A DNA stretch of 64,000 nucleotides from JAOPZW01 sp963835295 (GCA_963835295.1 CAWIEX010000014.1:496001-560000), one strand, 5' to 3'; positions 32,975 to 41,805 are shown, counted from the stretch's first letter. Numbers and translations: made by a program. Notes: generated by a model not told the origin, from the letters alone.

Positions 32975-33649
32975 ATGTCCACTAACGTGATTCGAATCTC
33001 CCGCTTCGGCTTCGTCAACGCCTATCTCGTCTCCGAGGACGACGGGCTCACCCTCGTTGACACGCTGGTTCCCCGCAGCGCCAAGGTCGTCCTGCGAGCG
33101 GCGCAGGAGCTCGGCGCGCCGATCGTGCGCATCGCGCTGACCCACGCCCACGGCGACCACATCGGCTCGCTCGACGAGCTCGCGGCGGCGCTGCCCGGCG
33201 TGGAGGTCCTCATCTCGGCCCGCGACGCCCGCCTGCTGCACAAGGACAAGTCGCTCGATCCCGGCGAGCCGCAGCGCAAGCTGCGCGGCAGCTACCCGGG
33301 GGCCAAGACGCGGCCGACGCGAGCCCTCGCCGCCGGCGACATGGTCGGCTCGCTCGAGGTCGTCGCCGCGCCGGGGCACACGCCCGGCCACGTCGCCTTC
33401 TTCGACCGCCGCGACGGCACCCTCATGTGCGGCGACGCGTACACGACGACGGGCGGCGTCGCCACCACCGACAAGGTCCGCCTGCCCTTCCCGCTGGCCA
33501 GCATGGCCACGTGGGACCCCGCGACCGAGCTCGCGAGCGCCCGCGCCCTGCGCGCGCTCGACCCCGCCGCGCTGGCCCCGGGGCACGGGAAGGTCATCGA
33601 CGCGCCGGCGGCCGCCATGGACGCGGCGCTGGCCAAGGCGTCCGCCTGA
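32975..33649 (+). CDS. MBL-fold metallo-hydrolase
   Basis: 224 residues from ATG 32975; an ATG at 32954 is preceded directly by TAAACT, which more likely is the promoter -10, favouring the later start. The metal motif is THAHGDHIGSL (about 53-63) with a further His in APGHTPGHVAFF (about 138) and Asp in MCGDAYTT (about 158), the standard glyoxalase II / lactonase-like set. The TetR regulator begins 4 nt after its stop, so the two form one unit and the regulator may control it. Confidence 0.9.
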   Translation: MSTNVIRISRFGFVNAYLVSEDDGLTLVDTLVPRSAKVVLRAAQELGAPIVRIALTHAHGDHIGSLDELAAALPGVEVLISARDARLLHKDKSLDPGEPQRKLRGSYPGAKTRPTRALAAGDMVGSLEVVAAPGHTPGHVAFFDRRDGTLMCGDAYTTTGGVATTDKVRLPFPLASMATWDPATELASARALRALDPAALAPGHGKVIDAPAAAMDAALAKASA

Positions 33650-33653
33650 GCCG

Positions 33654-34217
33654 ATGCCCCGCCCCGGGCTCGACACCGAGCGCGTCGTCGACGCTGCGTC
33701 CGCGATCGCGGACGCCGAAGGGCTCGACGCCGTGACCCTGGCGCGGGTGGCCCGCGGGCTGGGCGTGCGCGCTCCGTCGCTCTACAACCACCTCGACGGC
33801 CGCGCCGGGCTCCTGCGCGCGCTGGCCCTGCGCGGCGTGCGCGAGCTGACCGCCGCGCTGCGCGACGCTGCGGTCGGGCGCTCAGGCGCCGACGCGCTCG
33901 CCGCCACCGCGCGCGCCTACCGCGCCTACGCGGGCGCCCATCCGGGCCTCTACGCCGCCAGCGTGGCGGCGCCCGCGCCCGAGGACGCCGAGCACCAGGC
34001 CGCCGCGGCGCAGGCCGTCGACGTCGTCTACGCCGTGCTGCGCGGCTGGCAGCTCGAGGGCGACGGCGCCGTGCACGCCGCGCGCGCGTTCCGCAGCGCC
34101 ATCCACGGCTTCGTGCTGCTCGAGGCCAGCGGTGGCTTCGGGGTCCCGGTCGACGTCGACACCTCGTTCGAGCGGCTCGTGGCGACGCTGGCCGGCGGCC
34201 TGGCTACAGGTCGATGA
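33654..34217 (+). CDS. TetR/AcrR-family transcriptional regulator
   Basis: 187 residues. The N-terminal helix-turn-helix is VVDAASAIADAEGLDAVTLARVARGLGVRAPSLYNHLDGRAG at about 11-50; the C-terminal ligand domain ends with HGFVLLEASGGFGVPVDVDTSFERLV, resembling the WHG-type (TetR_C_33) domain. Cotranscribed with the MBL hydrolase, it may repress its own promoter; a weak inverted repeat (GCCT-N10-AGGC, 32957-32974) lies just upstream of the MBL start. The 3' end overlaps the convergent DUF488 gene by 14 bp. Confidence 0.9.
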   Translation: MPRPGLDTERVVDAASAIADAEGLDAVTLARVARGLGVRAPSLYNHLDGRAGLLRALALRGVRELTAALRDAAVGRSGADALAATARAYRAYAGAHPGLYAASVAAPAPEDAEHQAAAAQAVDVVYAVLRGWQLEGDGAVHAARAFRSAIHGFVLLEASGGFGVPVDVDTSFERLVATLAGGLATGR

Positions 34218-34641
34218 CCTCGAGGTCGCCCCGACGGCGCGCGAGCGCCTCGGCGACCACGCGCCGGTGGCAGTGGGCCGGGTCGGCCTCCAGGCACAGC
34301 AGCGCGGTCGGCGGCGCGTCGCCGAGCTCCGCCGCGAGGGCGTCGAGCTCGTCGCCGGCGGCGGCGTCGAGGTGGCGGCGGAAGCCGTCCGTGGCCTCGG
34401 CCAGCCGGCCGGCCCGGTAGAGGAAGCGCAGGTCCGGCGGCGTTCCCAGGCTGCGACGGCTCTCGTAGGCGATGCCGTGCTCGCCCAGCAGGGCGCCCAG
34501 CCGCGTCTTGGACATGCCCGGTCGGCGCGACTGCGGGCGAAAGCGCACGTCGAGCACGCGCCGCACGCCCGCGGCCCGCAGCTCGGCCACCAGCGCCTCG
34601 GGCAGCAGGCGCTCGTAGCCGATCGTCCACAACCGCGTCAC
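34204..34641 (-). CDS. DUF488 family protein
   Basis: 145 residues. TIGYERLLPEALVAELRAAGVRRVLDVRFRPQSRRPGMSKTRL at the N-terminus and LLCLEADPAHCHRRVVAEALA near the end are the defining blocks of DUF488. The conserved Arg/Cys/His suggest a small enzyme or nucleic-acid-related function, but none is established. Convergent with the TetR gene and divergent from an AKR pseudogene 38 bp away. Confidence 0.9.
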   Translation of the reverse strand: MTRLWTIGYERLLPEALVAELRAAGVRRVLDVRFRPQSRRPGMSKTRLGALLGEHGIAYESRRSLGTPPDLRFLYRAGRLAEATDGFRRHLDAAAGDELDALAAELGDAPPTALLCLEADPAHCHRRVVAEALARRRGDLEVIDL

Positions 34642-34678
34642 CCCGGCAGCGTTTCACGACGTGGCAGGATCCCGCCCC

Positions 34679-35247
34679 ATGGACTACCGCCAACTCGGCC
34701 GTTCGGGCCTGCGCATCTCGAGCCTCACCCTGGGCACGATGACCATCGGCGGCGCTCGCTGCAGGCGCGCGAGGCTGAGTGCAAGCTGGTGCCCGCCGCG
34801 CTGGACCAGGGACTGGGGATCCTCGTGTGGAGCCCGCTGGCCGGCGGCCTGCTCTCGGGCAAGTACCGCCGCGACGTGCAACCGCAGGAGGGCCGTCACC
34901 TCACCGACTGGGACGAGCCGCCGGTGCGAGACGAAGATCAGCTCTACGACATCGTCGACGCGCTGGTCGAGATCGGCGAGGGCCATGGTGTCTCGGCCGC
35001 GCGGGTGGCGCTGGCCTACACGCTCGGCCGGCCTGGCGTGACCTCGGTCGTCATCGGCGCGCGCAAGGAGGAGCAGGTGATCGACAACCTGGCGGCCGCC
35101 GACCTCGAGCTGTCAGCCGACGAGCGCGCGCGCCTGGACGCGATCAGCGCGCCGCCGCTGCTCTATCCCTATTGGCACCAGGCCAAGACGGCGGCCGACC
35201 GGCTCGGCGAGGCCGACCTGAGCCTGCTCGGGCCGCACCTCGATTAG
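34679..35247 (+). pseudogene. Aldo/keto reductase with internal deletion
   Basis: A normal AKR N-terminus (DYRQLGRSGLRISSLTLGTMTIGG, ATG 34679) runs for 25 codons, then at about 34754 joins, in a different frame, to the AKR C-terminal part beginning SLQAREAECKLVPAALDQGLG and ending at TAG 35245-35247. Compared with the usual length of about 330 residues, some 150-165 residues that include the catalytic Tyr, Lys and His are missing. The remaining C-terminal NADPH-binding helix region is intact. Recent deletion is likely because both remnants are well conserved. Confidence 0.85.
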
Positions 35248-35420
35248 GCGCGGGCGCCCTTGAGGACCTTCTTGGGCGGGATGACGACCATGTGCCAGGT
35301 GCGCTTGTCCTCGCGCTCGGTGTAGCCGAACGCCTCCAGGCGCTTGCACACCACCGGGCAGCGCTTGCAGCGCGGGCGGCTCTTGCAGCAGCGCTTCTTG
35401 GTCTTGATCCTCTTGCCCAC
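35244..35420 (-). CDS. 58-residue cysteine-rich protein
   Basis: GTG start at 35420 with TAGGCT 8 nt upstream. The N-terminal half is basic with five cysteines in 16 residues (RCCKSRPRCKRCPVVCKRL), suitable for one zinc or a small cluster; the C-terminal half is EREDKRTWHMVVIPPKKVL. I do not know a function; the spacing recalls small zinc-knuckle proteins. Its stop overlaps that of the convergent AKR pseudogene by 4 nt. Confidence 0.65.
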   Translation of the reverse strand: MGKRIKTKKRCCKSRPRCKRCPVVCKRLEAFGYTEREDKRTWHMVVIPPKKVLKGARA

Positions 35421-35476
35421 CTTAGGGAAGCCTAACGGATCTCCGACCGGATATGTCGGACATTGCCGCGGTGCTG

Positions 35477-36193
35477 TCAGCCTGACGCGGCGAGGCGCGC
35501 GAGCGGCGCGCCCCAGACGTCGAGCGGCGCCGAGGGCGGGGGCACCTTGTAGCCGATCTCGAGGTTGACCCCGATGTCGCCCAAGGCCCACTTGGCGAAG
35601 CTCTCGGCGAAGCGCTCCTGGCGCTTGGCGCACGCGCCGAGCAGACCCTCCTCGCAGCCCAGGCCGGCCGGGATGCCGGCGTCCAGTGCTGCGGTGACGT
35701 CGTCGGTGAGCAACGCGTGGTCGACCACGTGGCCGAGCTCGTGCAGCACCGTGCGCTGCACGCCCCGGGCGCCGTAGCGCGCGAGGACGAGGTCGAGGTC
35801 GATCGTCACCCGGTAGCCGGGCTCCCCGTCCTCGGTCAGCCCGATGGCGCCCGGCGTCCCGGTGGGCCCGATGCGGACGTCGACGAGCCCGTCGACGAGC
35901 CCGATGAGCCGCCGGGCCTCGGGGCGGGCCGCGGCGACGGCGTCGAGGAACGCCTGGCGGTCGGCCGGCGCCACCGTCGGCGCGAAGCGAAAGTCGGCGC
36001 GCCGCGCCTCCTGCGGGAGCAGGCGGGCGCCGCTGCTCTTGGCGTTCGCGGCGTCCAGGCGATAGCGCGCGCCGGCGACCTCCGACAGCTGGGGCCCCGA
36101 GCGCGCGGCGCTCAGGGACCGTGCCGCGGTGAAGAGCGAGGCCAGCACCAGCAGCCCGAGCAGGGGCAGGTAGAGGCGCGGCGAGACGTCCAT
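35477..36193 (-). CDS. Membrane-anchored putative metalloprotease (HExxH zincin-like)
   Basis: 238 residues. One N-terminal membrane segment (LYLPLLGLLVLASLFTA) and an external domain with TVLHELGHVVDHALL at about residue 155 (two zinc His and the catalytic Glu); AESFAKWALGD about 45 residues later offers a third ligand or structural Glu. Two cysteines (GLGCEEGLLGACAK) between them may form a disulfide. No precise peptidase family is recognised. Its ATG overlaps the stop of the cyclic-di-GMP gene (TGATG), so it belongs to that operon. Confidence 0.75.
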   Translation of the reverse strand: MDVSPRLYLPLLGLLVLASLFTAARSLSAARSGPQLSEVAGARYRLDAANAKSSGARLLPQEARRADFRFAPTVAPADRQAFLDAVAAARPEARRLIGLVDGLVDVRIGPTGTPGAIGLTEDGEPGYRVTIDLDLVLARYGARGVQRTVLHELGHVVDHALLTDDVTAALDAGIPAGLGCEEGLLGACAKRQERFAESFAKWALGDIGVNLEIGYKVPPPSAPLDVWGAPLARLAASG

Positions 36194-38181
36194 CAGGCCG
36201 CGGCGGGCAGGGTCCCGGGGTGCTCCAGGGCGACCAGCGCGTCGACCGCCGAGGCGTCGAACTGGGTGCCGCGGTGGCGCACCAGCTCGGCGATGGCCTG
36301 CTCATGACCCATCGCGCGCCGATAGGGGCGGTCGAGCGTCATGGCGGTGAAGGCGTCCGCGACATGGATGATGCGGGCCTCGAGGGCGATCGCGTCCCCA
36401 CGCAGGCCGTGCGGGTACCCGGAGCCGTCGACGCGCTCGTGGTGCTCGAGCACGAAGCGCGCGGGCTCGTCGAGCCCCCAGGCGCGCAGGAGCTCGGCGC
36501 CCACGACGGGATGGGTCTGGATGATGCCGAACTCGTCGGCGTCGAGGCGCCCGGGCTTGTTGAGGATCGCGTCGGGCACGCCGATCTTGCCCAGGTCGTG
36601 CAGCTTGGCGGCGGTGCGCAGGGCGCCGAGGCGGTGGTCCTCGACGCCGAGCGCGCGTGCGAGGTCGACGGCGATGGTGGCCACCTGCATGCTGTGCACG
36701 ACCGTGTCGGGATCGCGATCGTGCAGGAGCGCGAGGTCGGCGTGGCGGTCCACGGTCTCGGCCACCGGCGCGCCGTGCTCGCCGGCGACCGTCGTGCGGT
36801 TCTTGCCGGCGCGCTTGGAGGCGTAGAGGCCCGCGTCGGCCTGCGCGAGCAACTCGTCGCGCGTGAGCCCGTGGGTGGGGTAGCTGGCCACCCCGAGGCT
36901 GACGGTGACCGGCAGCGGCGAGTCGATGGCGGTGACGCTGCGGCGCAGGCGCTCGGCCACCGCGACGGCCTCGGCCCGCTCGACGCCGGTCAGCACGACG
37001 CAGAACTCCTCGCCGCCCACGCGGAAGACGCTGTCGGGGCCGCGGACGCAGCGGCGCAGTGCCTCGGCGACGAAGCGCAGCGCGTCGTCCCCGGTCTGGT
37101 GGCCGTACAGGTCGTTGACCTGCTTGAAGTCGTCAATGTCGACGAGGACGACGCTGAAGGGGTCGCCCTGGCTCGTGCGCTCGGCGAGGACCTCATGGAA
37201 GACCCGGTGGCCGAGGAGCCCGGTCAGCGAGTCCTGGCGGGCCTGCTCGCGGCTGCGCTCGTAGAGCAGCGCCTTGTCGACGGCCATCGCCGCGAGGCCC
37301 AGCAGGTGCAGCAGCAGCTCGCGCGCGTCGGTCCCGGCGGCGGGCGCGCCCGCGACCGCGACGCAGCCCACGGGCTTGCCGGTGGTCTCGAGGGGGAAGG
37401 TCGCCCAGCCGGCGGCCGTCAGCGGGTCGACGTCCGGGCCACAGCCGCAGCGCGCGATGGGCACGAGCTCACCATCACGGTGGGCGAGCACGACGCTGGC
37501 GGTGACCGGGACCTCGGCGACGACCGTGTCGGCCACGCGCTGGGCGACGGGCTCGAGCTCGAGCGTGCCGGCCAGCTGCGTGGTGAACTCCTGGATGCGG
37601 CTCAGACGCACGAGCTGCTCGCTCATGCGCCGGTGCAGCAGACCGTTCTCCATCGCCAGCGCGATGCGGTAGGCGACCGCCTGGAGCTCCTTCGCCTCGG
37701 CGCGCTCGAAGGGCTCGGGGGCGCGGCGGGCGAGCAGGAAGAGCCCGAGCGGCTCGTCGCCGACGAGCAGCCGGACCCACGCGACGTGCAGCGGGCCGTA
37801 GCGCTCGAGCCACGGCGGCACCGCCGGCACCTCGTCGGCCGAGCCGGCGAGCACCGGGGCCAGAGCGGTGAGGCCCTCGAGGCCGGTGATCGCGAAGCGT
37901 CCGTCCGGGACATCCGAGCGGCGCACGCCCCATTGGGCCTCGACCTTCAGGGCGGCGTCGGGCCCGAGGGCGAGCAAGGCGACGTCGGCCGAGAAGAGCT
38001 CGGCCACCTCGATGGCCGCGCGCTCGACGACGGTGTCGAAGTCGATGTCGTGCCCGAGGACCGAGATGACCTGGCTCAGGCGCGTCGCCCGGGCGAGCGT
38101 CTGGGCGGTGTAGCGCTCGGCCAACTCGAGCCGCTCGAGCAGCTGCGCATTCTCGCTCTGCAGCTGCTCGTGGGACGACAT
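36193..38181 (-). CDS. GAF-GAF-GGDEF-HD-GYP cyclic-di-GMP signalling protein
   Basis: 662 residues from ATG 38181. An N-terminal coiled coil (about 1-35) leads into two GAF-like domains (about 45-180 and 200-320), a diguanylate cyclase domain with FRVGGEEFCVVL at about 415 and an I-site RGPD five residues before it, and a C-terminal HD-GYP phosphodiesterase with KLHDLGKIGVPD (about 530) and HHERVDGSGYPHGL (about 585). Both output sites look intact, so it can in principle make and break c-di-GMP under GAF control. It is coupled (TGATG) to the FIST gene upstream and the zincin gene downstream. Confidence 0.94.
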   Translation of the reverse strand: MSSHEQLQSENAQLLERLELAERYTAQTLARATRLSQVISVLGHDIDFDTVVERAAIEVAELFSADVALLALGPDAALKVEAQWGVRRSDVPDGRFAITGLEGLTALAPVLAGSADEVPAVPPWLERYGPLHVAWVRLLVGDEPLGLFLLARRAPEPFERAEAKELQAVAYRIALAMENGLLHRRMSEQLVRLSRIQEFTTQLAGTLELEPVAQRVADTVVAEVPVTASVVLAHRDGELVPIARCGCGPDVDPLTAAGWATFPLETTGKPVGCVAVAGAPAAGTDARELLLHLLGLAAMAVDKALLYERSREQARQDSLTGLLGHRVFHEVLAERTSQGDPFSVVLVDIDDFKQVNDLYGHQTGDDALRFVAEALRRCVRGPDSVFRVGGEEFCVVLTGVERAEAVAVAERLRRSVTAIDSPLPVTVSLGVASYPTHGLTRDELLAQADAGLYASKRAGKNRTTVAGEHGAPVAETVDRHADLALLHDRDPDTVVHSMQVATIAVDLARALGVEDHRLGALRTAAKLHDLGKIGVPDAILNKPGRLDADEFGIIQTHPVVGAELLRAWGLDEPARFVLEHHERVDGSGYPHGLRGDAIALEARIIHVADAFTAMTLDRPYRRAMGHEQAIAELVRHRGTQFDASAVDALVALEHPGTLPAAA

Positions 38182-39365
38182 CACAGAGCGAGGATCGCCA
38201 CGCTCGAGTTGTGGATGCCGGCCGAGCCGGTGACGCGTGCGAACTCGCCACACGTGTAGAAGCCCCCCGCGGGAGCGCCGCCGAGGGCGGAGGCGATGAC
38301 CCCGACCTCCTCGGCGAGCCGGTCGCCCAGCAGCGGCGCGCGCGTGCAGCACGAGAAGACCAGCGCCATGCGGGCGGGGCCGTCGAGCTGCTGCGCCGCG
38401 GCCTCGCCGGCGCGGCGGGCGCCCTCGAGCAACCCGGGCGCGTCGCTGGCCATGACCTGCACCACGGTCTGCTCGGGCACGCCGGTCGGGAGCACGAGGC
38501 CGCCCTCGGGCGTGCGCTCGTGGATCTGGCGCAGGTCGTAGCGGCCCTGGGCGTTGGGGAGGCCGATCGGGCGCTCCATGCACTTCTCGCCCCACGAGCG
38601 GCCGTCCTCCTTGAGCGCGGCGCCGCGCTCGGAGAGGTAGGCCTCGAGGGCGGGCCGGCCGTCGAGCTCGAAGATCGTGTTGCCCTCGGCGCGCGTGACG
38701 AGCATCGGCTTGCCGAACGGGCGCCAGCCGTGGTCGACGGACACCGCCATCGGCGTCGCGGAGTTGATCCACACGGCGACGATGCCGTTGGAGAGGACCT
38801 GGCCCTCGCCGAAGGTGTACGTGGCCTGCCAGAGCAGGTCGTCGCCGGCCGAGCCGCCCACGAGCGGGATGAGCGAGCTCGTGACCTCGTAAGCGCCGCG
38901 CGCCATCGCGCGCTGGTCGGAGGTCAGCCCGTCGCACATGAGCATGAGGACCGCGTGCTCGAGCTCCTCGCCAGCGCGGTCGCGGGCGATCTCGGCGGCG
39001 CGTCGCGTGCACCCGGCGATGTCGGCGTCGTCGCGCTCGAGGTGGCAGACGCCGAAGCTCAGGCCGTCGGCGGCGACGTACGCGGCGACGCAGCCGAAGG
39101 ACAGCTGCGCCCCGTCGGTGAAGGCGCCGACCGTGGTGGCGCCGACGACGCTGGCGGGCGCGGCCTCCTCGGCGGCGGCGCGGTGCAGCGCCTCGAGGTC
39201 GTAGCTGGCCGACGGGAAGATGATGACGAGGTCGCCGCCCCGCGGCACGCGGCCCGCCAGGGCGCCGCGAACCGCCTCACGCCCAGCCGTCTCGGCGTCG
39301 GCGGCGGCGCTGTGGCCGAAGCCACCCAGCCCCGTGGTGTGCAGGGATTCGATATGCGTGCTCAT
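38181..39365 (-). CDS. FIST sensory domain protein (FIST_N plus FIST_C)
   Basis: 394 residues. FIST_N covers about 40-240 (GDLVIIFPSASYDLEALH, VVGATTVGAFTDGAQ, GLTSDQRAMARGAYE, PLVGGSAGDDLLW) and FIST_C about 250-380, ending with FYTCGEFARVTGSAGIHNSSVAILAL. FIST modules are proposed to bind small ligands such as amino acids. There is no membrane segment. Because its stop overlaps the GGDEF/HD-GYP start, a sensor-effector pair is likely, with the FIST protein as ligand-sensing partner. TAGGGA lies 6 nt before the ATG. Confidence 0.92.
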   Translation of the reverse strand: MSTHIESLHTTGLGGFGHSAAADAETAGREAVRGALAGRVPRGGDLVIIFPSASYDLEALHRAAAEEAAPASVVGATTVGAFTDGAQLSFGCVAAYVAADGLSFGVCHLERDDADIAGCTRRAAEIARDRAGEELEHAVLMLMCDGLTSDQRAMARGAYEVTSSLIPLVGGSAGDDLLWQATYTFGEGQVLSNGIVAVWINSATPMAVSVDHGWRPFGKPMLVTRAEGNTIFELDGRPALEAYLSERGAALKEDGRSWGEKCMERPIGLPNAQGRYDLRQIHERTPEGGLVLPTGVPEQTVVQVMASDAPGLLEGARRAGEAAAQQLDGPARMALVFSCCTRAPLLGDRLAEEVGVIASALGGAPAGGFYTCGEFARVTGSAGIHNSSVAILAL

Positions 39366-39502
39366 GGGTTGTCCCTACGGTCGGTTCCCGCCAGCGCCCG
39401 CTTGAGGCGGGTGGACGCCTGCTGGCCGCATCTTCGGCCGCCGAACACTCGCGCGGGGGGCGTTCGCGTTCGGGCGCCGCGCTCGTGACATGCTGCCCGG
39501 CC

Positions 39503-40114
39503 GTGGTCTTCTACGAGCCCCATCTCCGCGACCGAGCGCTGCTGCCGCACGACCCGTTCAAGGCGGCGATTGCCCCGCGCCCGATCGGCTGGGTGTCCAC
39601 CGTGGGCGCCGACGGCGCCGTCAACCTCGCGCCCTATAGCTTCTTCAACGCCGTCTGCGGAGCGCCGCCGATGATCGCCTTCTCGAGCGAGGGCATGAAG
39701 GACTCGGCCGCCTTCGCCATCGAGACGCGCGAGTTCGTGTGGAACATGCCGACGTGGGACCTGCGCGAGGCCATGAACGCCACCTCGTCGTCGCTCCCGC
39801 GCGGCGAGAACGAGTTCGACCACGCCGGCCTCGAGATGGCGCCTTCGCGGATGGTGGCGCCGCCCCGCGTGGCGGCGACGCCGTGCGCGCTGGAGTGCAA
39901 GGTCACGAGCACCGTCAACCTCAGCGACGTCCACGGCAACGACACCGATCGCCACCTCGTCGTCGGCCAGGTCATCGGCGTGCACCTGGACGAGCGCTAC
40001 ATCGGCGACGACGGCATCCTCGACGTCGCCGCCATGCGCCCGATCGCGCGCTGCGGCTACACCGCCGACTACACGGTCCTCGACCGCCTCTTCCAGATGG
40101 AGCGTCCTCGCTAG
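39503..40114 (+). CDS. Flavin-reductase-like domain protein (DIM6/NTAB type)
   Basis: 203 residues from GTG 39503. The FMN-binding split-barrel begins AAIAPRPIGWVSTVGADGAVNLAPYSFFNAV (about 20-50) and includes FSSEGMKDSAAFAIETREFVWNM and DRHLVVGQVIGVHLD. Members reduce or bind FMN, often feeding two-component monooxygenases. The HpaB-type monooxygenase 5 kb away has no reductase beside it, so this is a possible partner (inference). Its 3' end overlaps the convergent purine permease by 4 nt. Confidence 0.9.
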   Translation: MVFYEPHLRDRALLPHDPFKAAIAPRPIGWVSTVGADGAVNLAPYSFFNAVCGAPPMIAFSSEGMKDSAAFAIETREFVWNMPTWDLREAMNATSSSLPRGENEFDHAGLEMAPSRMVAPPRVAATPCALECKVTSTVNLSDVHGNDTDRHLVVGQVIGVHLDERYIGDDGILDVAAMRPIARCGYTADYTVLDRLFQMERPR

Positions 40115-41517
40115 CCGACGACGCCGTGGATGAAGTACCAGACGAAGAGGGCGCTGATGACGAGCATCAGCGGGTGCACGCGGCGCCCGCCGAGCAGCGT
40201 GAGGACGGAGTAGGAGACGAAGCCCGCGCCGACGCCGTTGGTGATGCTGTAGGTCATCGGCATGAGCACGATGGTCAGCAGCACCGGCAGGGCGATGACC
40301 GGATCGCGCCACTCGAGGTGGCGCACGAGCTCGAACATCATCGCCCCGACGATGACGAGCACCGGCGCCGTCGCCGCGCTCGGGATGATCCCGGCCAGCG
40401 GCGAGATGAACAGGCAGCACGCGAAGAGCAGCCCGGTGACGACCGAGGCCAGCCCCGTGCGCGCGCCCTCGCCGATGCCCGCCGAGCTCTCGATGAACGT
40501 CGTGTTCGAGGACGCCGACGCGGCGCCGCCGCCGGCCGCGGCCAGCGAGTCGACGATCAGCACGCGGCGCATGCCGGGCAGCCGGCCGTCGGGGGCGACG
40601 AGGTCGGCACGCCGGCCGAGGCCGAGGACCGTGCCCGCCGTGTCGAAGAAGTCCGACAGCAGCACCGCGACGACCACGGCGACCGCACTCCAGAAGCCCA
40701 GCGCCGAGATGAAGTGAAACGAGAAGTTCCCGACGAGCCCGAAGTGCGGCGCGTCGACGATCTTGTCGGGCCACGTGGCCGAGCCGTTGGGGAAGACCTT
40801 GTTGTCCTTGGCCTCGTTGATGATCGTCGCGATGATCGTGGTGCCGAGGATCCCGAACAGCAGCGCGCCGCGGATGCGCCGGGCGACCATCGCGTAGGTC
40901 GCGAAGAGGCCGAAGACGAAGATGGCGATCGCCCACGTGTTGAGCTTCGGCGCGATGGTCACGATCGTCCCTTGGCCCTTGACGACGATGCCCGCGTCGA
41001 CGAGGCCGATGATCGTGATGAAGAGGCCGATGCCGATCCCGATGGCCAGCTTGAGGTCGTGGGGGATGGCGTTGATGACCGCCTCGCGGAAGCCGACGAG
41101 GACCAGCGCCGTGATGATGAGGCCCTCGGCGACGATGACGCCCATCGCGTCGGGCCAGCTCAGGCGGTCGGCGCCGACGAGCGAGAAGGCCACGAAGGCG
41201 TTGATGCCCAGCCCGGAGGCCAGCGCGAACGGGTAGCGGCCGTAGATGCCCATCGCCAGCGTGGCGATCGCGGCCACCAGCGCGGTGACTGTCAGCAGCT
41301 GGTCGAACGGCAGCTTGACCCCGCCGGGCGCGGCGACCGAGCCCAGGATCTGCGGGTTGACGAACAGGATGTAGGCCATCGTCAGGAACGTGGCCGCGCC
41401 ACCGCGGATCTCGGTCGCGATGCTCGAGCCGCGGGCGGTGATGTCGAAATAGCGGTCCAGGCGGTTGGCGGCGGGCGAGCCCCCCGACGGAGCGCGATCA
41501 GCGGTGGTGGCCTCCAT
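40111..41517 (-). CDS. NCS2-family purine (guanine/hypoxanthine/adenine-type) permease
   Basis: 468 residues from ATG 41517. Multiple membrane segments with the AzgA-type blocks: RGGAATFLTMAYILFVNP (about 38-55), ASGLGINAFVAFSL, GIGIGLFITIIGLVDAGIV, LLSDFFDTAGTVLGLGRRADLV and SASSNTTFIESSAGIGEGARTGLASVVTG. These match the PbuG/AzgA branch that imports purine bases with protons. No purine riboswitch was recognised upstream; the 288-nt gap upstream contains the repeat described next. Confidence 0.93.
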   Translation of the reverse strand: MEATTADRAPSGGSPAANRLDRYFDITARGSSIATEIRGGAATFLTMAYILFVNPQILGSVAAPGGVKLPFDQLLTVTALVAAIATLAMGIYGRYPFALASGLGINAFVAFSLVGADRLSWPDAMGVIVAEGLIITALVLVGFREAVINAIPHDLKLAIGIGIGLFITIIGLVDAGIVVKGQGTIVTIAPKLNTWAIAIFVFGLFATYAMVARRIRGALLFGILGTTIIATIINEAKDNKVFPNGSATWPDKIVDAPHFGLVGNFSFHFISALGFWSAVAVVVAVLLSDFFDTAGTVLGLGRRADLVAPDGRLPGMRRVLIVDSLAAAGGGAASASSNTTFIESSAGIGEGARTGLASVVTGLLFACCLFISPLAGIIPSAATAPVLVIVGAMMFELVRHLEWRDPVIALPVLLTIVLMPMTYSITNGVGAGFVSYSVLTLLGGRRVHPLMLVISALFVWYFIHGVVG

Positions 41518-41620
41518 GCGGCGCCATGATGCCGTGTCCACCGGCGGACTTCAGGCGTGAGCCTCGCGTCTCCCGCGAGCGTCCCGGAGGAGAGACAACG
41601 TGGGGTCGGGTCCGCGTGCG

Positions 41621-41760
41621 TCTCGCGCCTCGTGGGCTGCCGTCCTGCCCTTTGGTCGCAGGACGACCCCTAGGCAGGACAGCTGACGCGAGAGTGACCA
41701 CCGCGGGCTCGGCGGCGGCGGTCTGGCCCCGCCCTCCCTCGGTGATGCATTTCGATTCCC
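41621..41760 (-). repeat. 3'-end repeat copy 4: motif plus nested hairpins
   Basis: On the minus strand CATCACCGAGGGAGGGC begins at 41747, 59 nt after the ferredoxin stop. Downstream on that strand lie nested perfect arms: CGCGAGA/TCTCGCG (41693-41687 and 41627-41621), GTCCTGCC/GGCAGGAC (41680-41673 and 41649-41642) and GGTCG/CGACC inside. Nothing else is recognised between 41518 and 41805. Confidence 0.6.
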
Positions 41761-41805
41761 TACGCCCCGGTCGCGCACAAGCACGAGGAACAACGTCCTC
41801 AGGAG

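Noticed and set aside
36220..38259. Long antisense open frame (about 680 codons) opposite the GGDEF/HD-GYP gene, with similar ones opposite 16.5-19.4 kb and 52.4-54.8 kb
   Set aside because: Low-complexity Ala/Arg/Gly/Val composition and no family motifs; such frames are a normal by-product of very high GC3 coding DNA.
41518..41640. Purine riboswitch before the NCS2 permease
   Set aside because: None of the conserved purine-aptamer loop sequences is present in the leader.
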